DNA of 64,000 nucleotides from Paraplanobispora siamensis (lineage in GTDB: Bacteria; Actinomycetota; Actinomycetes; Streptosporangiales; Streptosporangiaceae), in the NCBI RefSeq assembly GCF_016863175.1, contig NZ_BOOJ01000002.1, positions 1-64,000 on the forward strand, read 5' to 3'. The translations under genes and the position numbers were made by a program. The notes under the pieces were generated by a model. That model had not been told where the DNA came from. It was given only the letters and a program-made list of their open reading frames with translations, and did no database searches. Position 1 is the stretch's first letter. Every line of letters starts with the position of its first letter. Below, in pieces: positions 18,195 to 27,626 of this stretch.

Positions 18195-19664
18195 TCACAA
18201 CTTCAAGGGCAGGCCGAACGCGGGGAACAGGTGGGGCTCGAACGCCGTGATCTCCACGATCTTCCCGTCCTGGACGCGCAGCACGTCCAGCACCTGCGCC
18301 CGGTAGACCGCGGTGCCGGGCCGCCGCACGTATCCCGCGGCGGCCGGCTGGCCGTTCGCCCGAGTGGGCAGGTGCCGCCAGTCGCCGAAGTAGCTCGGGG
18401 AGGCCGGGTCGAGGGACGGCCTCAGGAACCCCACCATCGCCTCGCGGCCGACGAACCAGAACGGGTTCGGCGGCATGGTCAGCCGGATGTCCTCGCTGAG
18501 CAGGGCGGACACGGCGGCGATGTCGCAACGGTCGGTGGCCTCCATGTAGCGCCGCAGGATCTCGCGCTCCTCCTCGGTGGGCCCGGCCGGGCCCGTCCAC
18601 TCCGTGCGCCGCTCCGGGAGATGTCCGCGCAGGGCGGGCCGGGCCCGCTGGAGCGCGCTGTTGACCGAGGCGAGGCTCATGTCCAGCAACGTCGCCGTCT
18701 CGGCGGCCGGCAGCCCGAGCGCGTCCCGCAGGATCAGCACCGCCCGCTGCCGGGGCGGCAGGTGCTGGATCGCCGTCAGATAGACCAGCTCCACCGTCTC
18801 CCTGGACACCGCCGCGGCCTCCGGCGAGGCCTCGCCCGAGGCCGTGCCCTCCAGGTCCTCCAGCAGGTGGTCGGGGTACGGCTGGAGCCAGGTGATCCGC
18901 GGCGGGGGATCCTGGCTGCCGTGGTCCATCCCCTCGACGGGCTCGTAGCGTGTCACCCGCCGGGTGGTGCGCCGCAGGAAGTCCAGGCAGGCGTTGGTGG
19001 CGATCCGGTACAGCCAGGCGCGCAGCGGGGAGCGCCCCTGGAACCCGTCCCGGCTGCGCCAGGCCCGCAGCAGGGTCTCCTGGACCAGGTCCTCGGAGTC
19101 GTCGTAGGAGCCGACCATCCGGTAGCAGTGCACCTGCAGCTCCCGCCGGTACGGCTCCACCAGCCCGGCGAAGGTCCACTCGTCCCCCGACCGCACGGCG
19201 TCCACGAGCGCGGCGTCCACGAGCGCGGCGTCCTGCCCGTCGCCCGCCCCGGAATCGGCCGGAATCTCCGCCCCGGGTTCCGTCCCGTGCCCGGTCGTCG
19301 ATCTCGTCACCGGCGCCGGTGTGACGTTTTCCTCAACGTCCCGTGATTCCGCGGAATCGGGGGAGTCCGCGGTGACCTGGGCGGCGTCCAGGGCGGTGCG
19401 GGCCACGCGGCGCAACCTGCCGACCGAGGACGACAGGGCCGTCACGTCCTGGTAGAACACGCTGGGCCGCTGCGGGACCAGCCGCCTCACCCGGTGCTCG
19501 ATGTCGGCGATCAGCTCGGTCACCACCTCGCCCGGCACCGGGTCGTGCCGGGACCGGTAGGCCTTCTGCCGGCACGCGGCCGAGCAGTAGACCGACGACC
19601 GTCCCCGCCTCCCCGTACGCCCCGGCAGAGCCCGGCCGCACACTTGGCAGCTGTCCTCCGGCAT
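18195..19664 (-). CDS. Zinc-finger / ECF sigma factor / SnoaL fusion protein
   Basis: 489 residues from the ATG at 19664. Residues 5-40 form a zinc finger (CQVCGRALPG...YCSAACRQKAYRSR) of a type usually found as a small separate actinobacterial protein. A helical segment and a Thr/Ser/Asp-rich linker follow to about 150. Then comes a full ECF sigma: region 2 (FAGLVEPYRRELQVHCYRM, SEDLVQETLLRAWR) and region 4 (LPPRQRAVLILRD, SLASVNSALQRAR). The last 130 residues are a SnoaL-like domain (LRRYMEATDRCDIAAVSALLSEDIRL), as in SigJ/SigX5-type sigmas with a built-in regulatory tail. No anti-sigma gene is adjacent, which fits this sigma class. Confidence 0.85.
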   Translation of the reverse strand: MPEDSCQVCGRALPGRTGRRGRSSVYCSAACRQKAYRSRHDPVPGEVVTELIADIEHRVRRLVPQRPSVFYQDVTALSSSVGRLRRVARTALDAAQVTADSPDSAESRDVEENVTPAPVTRSTTGHGTEPGAEIPADSGAGDGQDAALVDAALVDAVRSGDEWTFAGLVEPYRRELQVHCYRMVGSYDDSEDLVQETLLRAWRSRDGFQGRSPLRAWLYRIATNACLDFLRRTTRRVTRYEPVEGMDHGSQDPPPRITWLQPYPDHLLEDLEGTASGEASPEAAAVSRETVELVYLTAIQHLPPRQRAVLILRDALGLPAAETATLLDMSLASVNSALQRARPALRGHLPERRTEWTGPAGPTEEEREILRRYMEATDRCDIAAVSALLSEDIRLTMPPNPFWFVGREAMVGFLRPSLDPASPSYFGDWRHLPTRANGQPAAAGYVRRPGTAVYRAQVLDVLRVQDGKIVEITAFEPHLFPAFGLPLKL

Positions 19665-19723
19665 GGTCACGCCACCTCCAGAAAGACTTCCGGAAAAACG
19701 ACACGCGGCACCCGCGTTACGCA

Positions 19724-20908
19724 TTAAGCCACGCCTGCGCCGTCGTCCTCCACCCGATCGACGGGAGGATCCAGGGAGACGGTCACCTCCAGGCCGCCGT
19801 CCGGGAGCGCGCGGGCCTCCAGCTGGCCGTGGTGCGCCGAGACGACGGCAGCGACGATCGACAGCCCCAGGCCCAGCCCGTCGCCGACGGCCTTCCTGCC
19901 GGTCTCCAGACGCCGGAAGGGTTGCAGGAGTTCGGGGACCTGCTCGGGCGGGATCACCGGGCCGCTGTTGGCGACCCTGAGCGTCGGGCGGCCGGACCGC
20001 ACGGCGGTCTCCACCTCCACCCAGCCGCCGGGCACGTTGTGCCGCGAGGCGTTGTCCAGCAGGTTCACGACCAGGCGTTCCAGCAGAGCGCGGTCGCCGG
20101 AGGCGGGCGCCGGACGGAGCGCGGAGGTGAGGCGGACCTCCGCCTCCCCCCGCCGGTCGAGGATCTGACCGGTGATCCCGGCCAGGTCGAGGGGCCGCCG
20201 GTGGTGCAGGCCCTGCTGGCTGCGGGCCAGGGTGAGCAGGGCCTCGATCAGCCGCTCCTGGTGCCGTCCGGCGGCCACCAGGCGTTCCAGCACGGCCCGC
20301 AGAGACGCGGCGTCGGCCTCCGGGTCGGCGAGCGCGACCTCGGCCATGGCCTGCTGCAGCGTCAGCGGGGTGCGCAGCTCGTGGGAGACGTTGGCGGCGA
20401 ACCGCCGCTGCGCGGTGAACGCGGCCTCCAGCCGGTCCAGCAGCTCGTCGAAGGTGTCGGCCAGCTCCTTGAGCTCGTCGTCCGGCCCGGAGGAGGCCAG
20501 CCGCCGGTCGAGCCGGTCGGCCGTGATACGCCGTACGGTGGCCGTCATCTCACCCAGCGGGCGCAGCACGCGCCCCGCCATGAGCCAGCCCAGCGCCATC
20601 GAGGCGAATGCCATGAAGACCAGCGCGATCAGGGAGTTGACCAGCAACCGGCGCAGGTTCCCGTTCTGCTCCGGCGCTGCCGAGGGGGGCGTGACCGGCG
20701 GTTCGGGCCCGGCGGGCGGCGCGGGGGCGGCCGACGGCGCGGGGGCGGCCGACGGCGTGGAGGCGTCCGGCGGCGTCGGGGCGTCCGGCGGCGTGGGGAA
20801 GGGCGAGTGCTCGACCAGGAAATAGATGAGGGTCACCAGCAGCACCCCGGCCACCAGGAACAGGCCGCTGTAGAACAGGGTCAGGCGCAGCCGTACCGTC
20901 CACCTCAT
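19724..20908 (-). CDS. Sensor histidine kinase
   Basis: 394 residues. Membrane segments at about 7-29 and 100-120 flank a short Pro/Ala-rich external region (PPDAPTPPDASTPSAAPAPSAA), which is low-complexity and probably not a ligand domain. HAMP, the H-box VSHELRTPL, the N-box VNLLDNASRHN and the G-box GDGLGLGLS follow. It phosphorylates the response regulator encoded upstream; ATGA overlap gives coupled translation. Confidence 0.92.
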   Translation of the reverse strand: MRWTVRLRLTLFYSGLFLVAGVLLVTLIYFLVEHSPFPTPPDAPTPPDASTPSAAPAPSAAPAPPAGPEPPVTPPSAAPEQNGNLRRLLVNSLIALVFMAFASMALGWLMAGRVLRPLGEMTATVRRITADRLDRRLASSGPDDELKELADTFDELLDRLEAAFTAQRRFAANVSHELRTPLTLQQAMAEVALADPEADAASLRAVLERLVAAGRHQERLIEALLTLARSQQGLHHRRPLDLAGITGQILDRRGEAEVRLTSALRPAPASGDRALLERLVVNLLDNASRHNVPGGWVEVETAVRSGRPTLRVANSGPVIPPEQVPELLQPFRRLETGRKAVGDGLGLGLSIVAAVVSAHHGQLEARALPDGGLEVTVSLDPPVDRVEDDGAGVA

Positions 20909-21558
20909 AACCGGTACCCGGCCTGCGGGACCGTCTCGATCAGCGGCGGGTCGCCGAGCTTGCGGCGCAACCGGCTGACCGTCACCTTCACGGTCTGCGT
21001 GAACGGGTCGGCGAACTCGTCCCAGCAGCGCTCCAGGAGCTGCTCGGCGGAGACCACGGCGCCCCCGGCGGTCATCAGCAGCTCCAGTACCGCGAACTCC
21101 TTGGGGCTCAGCGGCAGCCGCCGCCCGTCGCGGGTGGCGATCCGGGTGGCCGGGTCCAGGCGCAGGTCACTGTGGACGAGCACCGTCGGCAGGGCCTGGC
21201 CCGACCGCCTGGTCAGCGCGCGGATCCGGGCGACCAGCTCGGCGAAGGCGAACGGCTTGGGCAGGTAGTCGTCGGCGCCGATGCCCAGCCCGGTCACCCG
21301 GTCGTCGATCGTCCCGGCGGCGGTGAGCATCAGCACCCGCGCCGGGTGGCCCGAGCCGGCCAGCGCCCGGCACACCTCGTCACCGTGCAGGCCGGGCAGG
21401 TCGCGGTCGAGGACGACGACGTCGTAGTGGTTGACCGAAGTGCGATCGAGCGCCGCGACGCCGTCCAGCACCACGTCGACGGCCATCCCCTCGCGGCGCA
21501 GCCCCACGGCCACCGTCTGGGCCAGCTCTTCATGATCTTCGACGATCAGCACTCTCAT
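20905..21558 (-). CDS. OmpR/PhoB-type response regulator
   Basis: 217 residues. Receiver domain with acidic pocket VEDHEE, the phospho-acceptor in VVLDRDLPG, and the conserved Lys of LPKPFAFAEL. The C-terminal winged helix (LSPKEFAVLELL, VTVSRLRRKLGD, TVPQAGYRL) is complete. Start at ATG 21558, MRVLIVED. Partner kinase follows directly. The divergent secreted protein at 21672 could be a target, but this is only positional. Confidence 0.92.
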   Translation of the reverse strand: MRVLIVEDHEELAQTVAVGLRREGMAVDVVLDGVAALDRTSVNHYDVVVLDRDLPGLHGDEVCRALAGSGHPARVLMLTAAGTIDDRVTGLGIGADDYLPKPFAFAELVARIRALTRRSGQALPTVLVHSDLRLDPATRIATRDGRRLPLSPKEFAVLELLMTAGGAVVSAEQLLERCWDEFADPFTQTVKVTVSRLRRKLGDPPLIETVPQAGYRL

Positions 21559-21671
21559 GATCGGCCCAGGATGCCCCACCCCCGGTTACAACGGGGTAAC
21601 CGCCGCCGTTCCCGCCCGGTAACCGCCCCTCGGCTTGGCTGATCCCACCGACGGACAACGGAGGAACCATC

Positions 21672-22166
21672 ATGAACGGCGTAAAGATCAGGAACGTGCT
21701 CCTCGTCGCGGCTCTCGTCGTGGGAGGGGGAGGAATGGCCGCCTCGGCCGCGGCGGCCGGCGAGGACGACGGCAAGGCGTTCGCCGCGTGCATGCGCTCA
21801 CACGGGCTGCCCGAGTTCCCCGAGGTCGCGTTCTCCTCGGATGGGACTGTCAACCTCACCGTCAAGGGCGAGCGCGTCGACCTGCTCTCCGCGGAGTACG
21901 GCTCGGCGGTGAGGGCATGCGAGTCGCTGCTGCCCGCCGGGACCCACCTCCCCGCCCCGCCGCAGGCCCCGAAGGCCCCGGAGCTGTCCACCGTGCCGGC
22001 GGCACTGATCACCGTACCCGTCGCGCCCGCCGCGCCCACCGCGCCCGTACCGCCCATCCCTCCTCTCGCGCCCGCCGTACTCGCCGTGCTCGGCGTACTC
22101 GTCGCGCTCGCCGCGCTCACCAGGGCGGGTTCGCAGCGGCAGCGGAACACTACGCTGGGCGGATGA
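21672..22166 (+). CDS. Small exported protein with C-terminal membrane segment
   Basis: 164 residues. Signal peptide (about 1-29, [21 protein letters not shown]), then a short domain with two Cys ([15 protein letters not shown] and ACESLLPAG) common to small actinobacterial exported proteins. A Pro/Ala/Val-rich stalk and a C-terminal hydrophobic segment ([14 protein letters not shown]) with a basic end follow, so it is probably surface-anchored. It is divergent from the two-component system and overlaps acpS by ATGA. Confidence 0.65.
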   Translation: MNGVKIRNVLLVAALVVGGGGMAASAAAAGEDDGKAFAACMRSHGLPEFPEVAFSSDGTVNLTVKGERVDLLSAEYGSAVRACESLLPAGTHLPAPPQAPKAPELSTVPAALITVPVAPAAPTAPVPPIPPLAPAVLAVLGVLVALAALTRAGSQRQRNTTLGG

Positions 22167-22513
22167 TCGTGGGGATCGGCGTGGACGTGGTGGACGTGGC
22201 CAGGTTCGAGGAGACGCTGGCCCGGAGGCCCGGGCTGCGGACGCGGCTGTTCACCGAGGCGGAGCGCGACCTGCGGGTGGAGTCCCTGGCCGCGCGCTTC
22301 GCGGCCAAGGAGGCCGTGGCCAAGGCGCTGGGGGCGCCGCCCGGTCTGCTCCACGTGGAGGCCGAGGTGGTGACCGGCGAGCACGGCCGTCCCGGACTGC
22401 GGGTCACCGGCCGGGCCGCCGAGGTGGCCGCCGCGCTGGGGGTGACCCGCTGGCACGTCTCCCTGTCCCACGACGGGGGCGTCGCCGTCGCCTATGTGAT
22501 CGCCGAGAGCTAG
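22163..22513 (+). CDS. acpS: Holo-[acyl-carrier-protein] synthase
   Basis: 116 residues. Transfers 4'-phosphopantetheine from CoA to acyl carrier protein. The metal motif [12 protein letters not shown], the FTEAERD and [13 protein letters not shown] catalytic helix and [10 protein letters not shown] near the end are typical. Position next to the nnr-alr region agrees with actinobacterial gene order. ATG at 22163 overlaps the upstream stop. Confidence 0.95.
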   Translation: MIVGIGVDVVDVARFEETLARRPGLRTRLFTEAERDLRVESLAARFAAKEAVAKALGAPPGLLHVEAEVVTGEHGRPGLRVTGRAAEVAAALGVTRWHVSLSHDGGVAVAYVIAES

Positions 22514-22588
22514 ACGAGCTGTCGCCCGTACGCGTCCGACCAGGCAGGCCGCCCGTTTCCATGTCGGCGAGGCGGGCAGTCGCAGGTC

Positions 22589-24058
22589 ATGGATCATTCG
22601 CAGGCACCGATACTCGAGGCCCTGGCGGCCTATCACGATAGTGATCAGCTTCCGTTCACCCCGCCCGGGCACAAGCAGGCGCGCGGCGCCGATCCCCGGG
22701 TCACCGCGGTGCTGGGCGAGGCGGTGTTCCGCTCCGACGTGCTGGCCGTCAGCGGCCTGGACGACCGCACCTCCTCGGACGGGCTGCTGGAGAAGGCCGA
22801 GCAGTTGATGGCCGACGCGGTCGACGCCGATCACACGTTCTTCTCCACCTGCGGAAGCTCCCTGTCGGTCAAGGCGGCCATGTTGTCGGTGGCCGGCCCG
22901 CACGAGCGGCTGGTGATCGGGAGGGACGCGCACAAGTCGGTGGTGGCGGGCCTGATCCTGTCCGGGATCTGCCCGGTGTGGGTGGACCCGCAGTGGGACG
23001 CGGAACGGCATTTCGCCCACCCGCCCGCCCCGGAGTCGTTCGAGAAGGCGCTGGAGGAGCATCCGGACGCCAAGGGGGTGCTGGTGGTCACCCCGACCCC
23101 GTACGGCACCTGCACCGACCTGGCCGCTCTCGCCGAGGTGTGCCACAGCCGGGGAAAGCCGCTGATCGTCGACGAGGCGTGGGGCGCGCACCTGCCCTTC
23201 CACCCCGACCTGCCCTCCTGGGCGATGGACGCGGGGGCGGACGTGTGCGTCACCTCCATCCACAAGATGGGATCGGGCCTGGAACAGAGCTCGGTCTTCC
23301 ATCTCCAGGGCGATCTCATCGCACCCGAGCTGCTGAAGGAGCGCGCCGACCTGTTCAGCACCACCAGCCCGTCGGTGCTGATCTACGCCGCCCTGGACGG
23401 CTGGCGCCGGCAGATGGTCGAGCACGGCCGCGCCGTCTACGACCGGCTCCTCCCGCTGGTCGCCGACGTGCGCTCGCGCATCGCGGAGATCGAGGGGCTG
23501 CACGTGTACGGCCGCGACGACCTCTGCGGGCCCGGGCTGGCCTTCGACTTCGACCCGCTACATGTGATCATCGACCTCACCGGCCTGGGCAAGGCCGGCT
23601 ACCAGGTCGCCGACTGGCTGCGGGAACACCACCGCATCAACGTGGGCCTGTCCGACCACCGCAGGATCGGCGTCCAGCTGACCCACGCCGACGACGAGCA
23701 CACCGTCGGCAGGCTGCTGACGGCGCTGCGCGACCTCGGCGACCGCGCCGGCGAGCTGCCCTCCCCGTCCCGGGTGGAGATCCCGCCGCCGGGGGAGCTG
23801 CGGCTGGAACAGGCCATGCTGCCCAGGGACGCGTTCTTCGGCCCGGCCGAACACGTGCCCTGGCAGAAGGCCGCGGGGCGGATCAGCGCGGAACTGCTGA
23901 CCCCGTACCCGCCCGGCATCCCCGCGGCCCTGCCGGGCGAGCGGCTGAACGAGGAGGTCATCGGCTACCTGCGCAGCGGCGTCGAGGCGGGCATGGTCGT
24001 GCCGGACGCGGCCGACTCGAACGTGGAGACCGTCCGCGTCGTGGTCGAGGAAGGCTGA
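22589..24058 (+). CDS. Orn/Lys/Arg decarboxylase-like PLP enzyme
   Basis: 489 residues. N-terminal LPFTPPGHKQARG, FSTCGSSLSVKAA, the PLP Asp/His segment VDEAWGAHLPFHP and the Schiff-base SIHKMGSG are those of the fold-type I Orn/Lys/Arg decarboxylase major domain. The C-terminal domain (PYPPGIPAALPGERL) is shortened. It would decarboxylate a basic amino acid to a polyamine. A lone gene, so the substrate is not given by context. Confidence 0.88.
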   Translation: MDHSQAPILEALAAYHDSDQLPFTPPGHKQARGADPRVTAVLGEAVFRSDVLAVSGLDDRTSSDGLLEKAEQLMADAVDADHTFFSTCGSSLSVKAAMLSVAGPHERLVIGRDAHKSVVAGLILSGICPVWVDPQWDAERHFAHPPAPESFEKALEEHPDAKGVLVVTPTPYGTCTDLAALAEVCHSRGKPLIVDEAWGAHLPFHPDLPSWAMDAGADVCVTSIHKMGSGLEQSSVFHLQGDLIAPELLKERADLFSTTSPSVLIYAALDGWRRQMVEHGRAVYDRLLPLVADVRSRIAEIEGLHVYGRDDLCGPGLAFDFDPLHVIIDLTGLGKAGYQVADWLREHHRINVGLSDHRRIGVQLTHADDEHTVGRLLTALRDLGDRAGELPSPSRVEIPPPGELRLEQAMLPRDAFFGPAEHVPWQKAAGRISAELLTPYPPGIPAALPGERLNEEVIGYLRSGVEAGMVVPDAADSNVETVRVVVEEG

Positions 24059-24106
24059 GCCGAGAAGGCCGGGTCGAGGAAGGGACGGCCGGGCCGGTGC
24101 GCCCGC

Positions 24107-24988
24107 CTATCGGGAGGGGCGCTCCGCGTGCCGGTCCGGCCGGGCGACATCCTGCGCACGCCAGCTGCCCAGCAGCCGCAGCGAGGTCTCCGAGGGAGAG
24201 TCGGCCTCGGCGGTGTAGACGACGAGGACCTGGTCGGGGTCGTCGGGCAGGCGCAACGACTCGTAGTCCAGCACGAGCTCGCCGACCAGCGGGTTGTGCA
24301 CCACCTTGCGGCCGTTGATCTTGTCCTTGACGTTGTGATCGGCCCACCAGCGGCGGAAGTCCTCGCTCTTGACCGACAGCTCGCCGACCAGCGCGGCCAG
24401 CTGCGGGTCGTCGGGGTGGGCCCCGGCGCGCAGACGCAGGTAGGCCACCGTCTCCTGCGCCTTGAGCCGCCAGTTGGCGAACAGCGCCCGGACGTCCTCG
24501 TTCAGGAAGATCATCCGTGCCCAGTTGCGCTCGGCCGGCGGCAGCGCGCCGAAGTCGACGAACACCGCCGCGGCCATCCGGTTCCAGGCGAGTATGTCGC
24601 TGCGGCGTCCGATGACGTAGGCGGGGATGCCCTCGGCCATGTCCAGCAGACGCTGCAGCCCCGGGCGCACCCGCTCCGGGCGGGGTGCGGGCCGGCGTCG
24701 CGCGGGCGCCGGGCGGGCGAGGTTGCGCAGGTGCGCGTGCTCGGTCTCGTCCAGCTGCAGCGCGCGTGCGACCGCCTGCAGGATCTCCTCGGAGACGTTG
24801 TTCGTACGGCCCTGCTCCAGCCGTACGTAGTAGTCCACGCTCACCCCGGCGAGCTGGGCCAGCTCCTCCCTGCGCAGTCCGGGGACGCGGCGGCGGGACC
24901 CGCCGAACGGCTGCAGGCCCACGTCCTCGGGCCGCAGCCGGGCCCGGCGGGTCCGCAGGAACTCGGCCAGCTCCGCGCGCTTGTTCAC
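24107..24988 (-). CDS. XRE-family regulator with MmyB-like ligand-binding domain
   Basis: 293 residues from the GTG at 24988 (VNKRAELAEFLRTRR). Helix-turn-helix region at about 35-75 (PGLRREELAQLAGVSVDYYVRLEQGR), then a PAS-like MmyB domain (AYVIGRRSDILAWNRMA, RWWADHNVK, HPLVG-type segment) thought to bind a fatty acid or small ligand. An in-frame ATG at 25021 is a weaker start. Divergent from the SDR gene, which is the usual target arrangement. Confidence 0.85.
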   Translation of the reverse strand: MNKRAELAEFLRTRRARLRPEDVGLQPFGGSRRRVPGLRREELAQLAGVSVDYYVRLEQGRTNNVSEEILQAVARALQLDETEHAHLRNLARPAPARRRPAPRPERVRPGLQRLLDMAEGIPAYVIGRRSDILAWNRMAAAVFVDFGALPPAERNWARMIFLNEDVRALFANWRLKAQETVAYLRLRAGAHPDDPQLAALVGELSVKSEDFRRWWADHNVKDKINGRKVVHNPLVGELVLDYESLRLPDDPDQVLVVYTAEADSPSETSLRLLGSWRAQDVARPDRHAERPSR

Positions 24989-25140
24989 GGCGTCCAGTAT
25001 GAGGGCCCGCGCCGTTCTCATCCTGGTTCTGTCAGACCCAGGCTCCCCGGACCCCGGCCGGACAGCACCCTGGGTCACATCCGGCGGCCCCCGCAGCATG
25101 GTCTCCGAGAACACCCGATGTCCGAAGGGAACTGGACGCG

Positions 25141-25920
25141 ATGACCGTCACCGCCGTACAGAACACTGCCGCCACCCTGCCGCTCACCGGCCGCATCGCC
25201 GTCGTGACCGGCGCGTCGAGCGGGATCGGCGCCGCCACCGCCCGGGCGCTGGCCGCCCAGGGCGCCCGGGTCGCGCTGCTGGCCCGCCGTACCGACCGGC
25301 TCGACGGCCTGGCCGCCGAGCTGGGGGAGGCGGCGCTGCCCGTCCAGGTCGACATCACCGACCCCGCCTCGGTGCGGGCGGGCGCGGCCCGCGTCACCGA
25401 GGAGCTCGGCCGGGCCGACCTGGTGGTCAACAACGCCGGCGTGATGCTGGCCGCGCCATTCGCCGACGGCCGCACCGGCGAATGGCAGCGCATGATCGAC
25501 ACCAACCTCACCGGCGCGCTGCGCGTGGTCGACGCCTTCCTGCCCGACCTGCTGGCCGCCGCGGCCGACGGCCGTACCGCCGACCTGGTCAACATCTCCT
25601 CGATCGCGGCCAGTGCGGCCTTCCCGAACTTCGCGGTCTACTGCGCGACGAAGGCCGCGGTGACCCACTTCTCCCGCAACCTGCGCACCGAGCTCGGCCC
25701 GCGCAGGGTCCGGGTGACCAACATCGAGCCCGGCCTGGTGGCCACCGAACTGCAGGGGCACGTCGACCACCCGGACGCGAACTCGATGCTCGAGGACTGG
25801 CGCCGGGCCTTCGACTGGCTGTCGGACGCCGACCTGGCGGAGCTGATCGCCTTCACCGTCGGGCGTCCCCGGCACGTCAACCTCCCGCAGATCGTGGCCA
25901 TGCCCACCGAGCAGGTGTGA
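25141..25920 (+). CDS. SDR-family NAD(P)-dependent oxidoreductase
   Basis: 259 residues. Rossmann GASSGIG motif (residues about 25-31), VNNAGVM, the catalytic Ser (NISSIAAS) and YCATK (Tyr/Lys). A classical SDR of the YdfG-like, short-chain alcohol/keto type. Divergent from the XRE/MmyB regulator with 152 bp between starts, likely controlled by it. Substrate unknown. Confidence 0.9.
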   Translation: MTVTAVQNTAATLPLTGRIAVVTGASSGIGAATARALAAQGARVALLARRTDRLDGLAAELGEAALPVQVDITDPASVRAGAARVTEELGRADLVVNNAGVMLAAPFADGRTGEWQRMIDTNLTGALRVVDAFLPDLLAAAADGRTADLVNISSIAASAAFPNFAVYCATKAAVTHFSRNLRTELGPRRVRVTNIEPGLVATELQGHVDHPDANSMLEDWRRAFDWLSDADLAELIAFTVGRPRHVNLPQIVAMPTEQV

Positions 25921-26003
25921 CGCGGGACCGCTCGACGCGTCGGCGGGATCGAGGGCCGTGTCTCCGCCGTGGGCGGCTGTGATCGCTGCCGTACTCTCGG
26001 ACC

Positions 26004-27626
26004 ATGGGAGGACGACCCCGCGAACCACGCGCCCGTCACGGCCTCACGCGACCGGCGTACACCTCCGACCAGATCAGGGCGGCCGAGGCGGCCCTGATGG
26101 CGACGCTGCCCGAGGGCACGCTGATGGAACGGGCGGCCACCGGGCTCGCCGTGCACTGCGCCGCGACGCTGGGGAGGGTGTACGGCTCCCGCGTCGCGCT
26201 GCTGATCGGCAGCGGCGACAACGGCGGCGACGCCCTCTACGCCGGGGCCCGGCTGGCGGCCAGGGGAACCCGGGTGCACGCGGTGCTGGCCGGGTCGCGG
26301 GTGCACCGGGACGGTCTCGCGGCCCTGCGCCGGTCCGGCGGCCGGGTCCTGGACCTGCGCGACGGCGGAGGCGGTACGGAGGCGGCCCGGCGGGTGATCG
26401 AGGACGCCGACCTCGTCGTGGACGGGCTGGTCGGGATCGGCGGGAGCGGGGCCCTGCGGGAGCCGTACGCGACGCTGGCGGCGATCGCCGGTGAGGCCCC
26501 CGGCGCCGTGGTCGCGGTGGACGTGCCGAGCGGGGTGGACGCGAGCAGCGGGCGGGTCGACGGGGAGGCGGTCCGGGCGGATGTCACCGTCACGTTCGGA
26601 GCGCTCAAGACCGGGCTGCTGGTCGATCCGGGAGGCGAGTACGCGGGCCGGGTGGAGTTCGTCGACATCGGGCTGGGGCCGTACCTGCCGGATCCCGATG
26701 TGACCGAGCTCACCGGCGAGGGCGTCGCCGCGCTGCTGCCCAGGCCCGACGCCCGCTCCGACAAGTACCGCCGGGGCGTCGTCGGCATCGCGGCCGGCAG
26801 CCACCGCTACACCGGCGCCGCGGTGCTGGCCGTGGGGGGCGCGATCCGGGCCGGGGCGGGCATGGTGCGTTACGCGGGCGTCGCCGAGCCGGTGGCCCAG
26901 GTGCGGGCCCGCTGGCCGGAGGCGGTCGTCACCGAGCTGGCCCCGGCGCGGGACGACGGCCGCACGGGCCCGGAGACGGGCACCCGGTACGCGAGCCCGG
27001 AGGCCGGCGGGGTGGACCTCGGCAAGCGGATCGAGGACGTCGGCCGGGTGCAGGCGTGGGTGCTGGGACCCGGGCTCGGCACCGGGACCGAGGCGCACGC
27101 CGTCGCCCGTGCGATCCTGGCCGGTGACGTCCCCGTGCTGGTGGACGCCGACGGCCTGACGCTCATCGCGCACGACAGGTCGCTGCTCCGCAGGGACGCG
27201 CCCGTGCTGATCACCCCGCACGCCGGTGAGCTGTCGCGGCTGCTGCAGGTGTCCCGGGGGAAGATCGAGGCCCGGCGGCTGGAGTACGCCCGGCTGGCGG
27301 CCGCCGAGCTGGGCGTGACCGTGCTGCTGAAGGGCTCGACCACGGTGGTCGCGCGGGAGGGCGACCCGGTCAGGGTCAACCCGACCGGCAGCCCCTGGCT
27401 GGCCACCGGCGGCACCGGGGACGTGCTGGCCGGGCTGGCGGGGACGCTGCTGGCGGCCGGGCTCGACTGTTACGACGCGGCCTCGTGCGCGGCGTACCTC
27501 CACGGGATCGCCGGAAGGTACGGCCCGCTGGCCGCCGGGGACGTGGCCGAGGCGCTCCCCGAGGTCATGAGGTCGGTCACGAATCGGCCTCGGCACCGGG
27601 GGCGAGCTGCCAGACTGGAAATATGA
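26004..27626 (+). CDS. nnr: Bifunctional NAD(P)H-hydrate repair enzyme (epimerase and dehydratase)
   Basis: 540 residues with two domains. YjeF_N epimerase, about 10-220 (GSGDNGGDALYAG, VDVPSGVDASSG), interconverts R and S forms of hydrated NAD(P)H. The C-terminal ribokinase-like dehydratase (KYRRGVVGIAAGS, LITPHAGELSRLL, PTGSPWLATGGTGDVLAGL) restores NAD(P)H using ADP or ATP. Stop overlaps alr by ATGA. Same nnr-alr-tsaE order as other actinobacteria. Confidence 0.95.
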   Translation: MGGRPREPRARHGLTRPAYTSDQIRAAEAALMATLPEGTLMERAATGLAVHCAATLGRVYGSRVALLIGSGDNGGDALYAGARLAARGTRVHAVLAGSRVHRDGLAALRRSGGRVLDLRDGGGGTEAARRVIEDADLVVDGLVGIGGSGALREPYATLAAIAGEAPGAVVAVDVPSGVDASSGRVDGEAVRADVTVTFGALKTGLLVDPGGEYAGRVEFVDIGLGPYLPDPDVTELTGEGVAALLPRPDARSDKYRRGVVGIAAGSHRYTGAAVLAVGGAIRAGAGMVRYAGVAEPVAQVRARWPEAVVTELAPARDDGRTGPETGTRYASPEAGGVDLGKRIEDVGRVQAWVLGPGLGTGTEAHAVARAILAGDVPVLVDADGLTLIAHDRSLLRRDAPVLITPHAGELSRLLQVSRGKIEARRLEYARLAAAELGVTVLLKGSTTVVAREGDPVRVNPTGSPWLATGGTGDVLAGLAGTLLAAGLDCYDAASCAAYLHGIAGRYGPLAAGDVAEALPEVMRSVTNRPRHRGRAARLEI

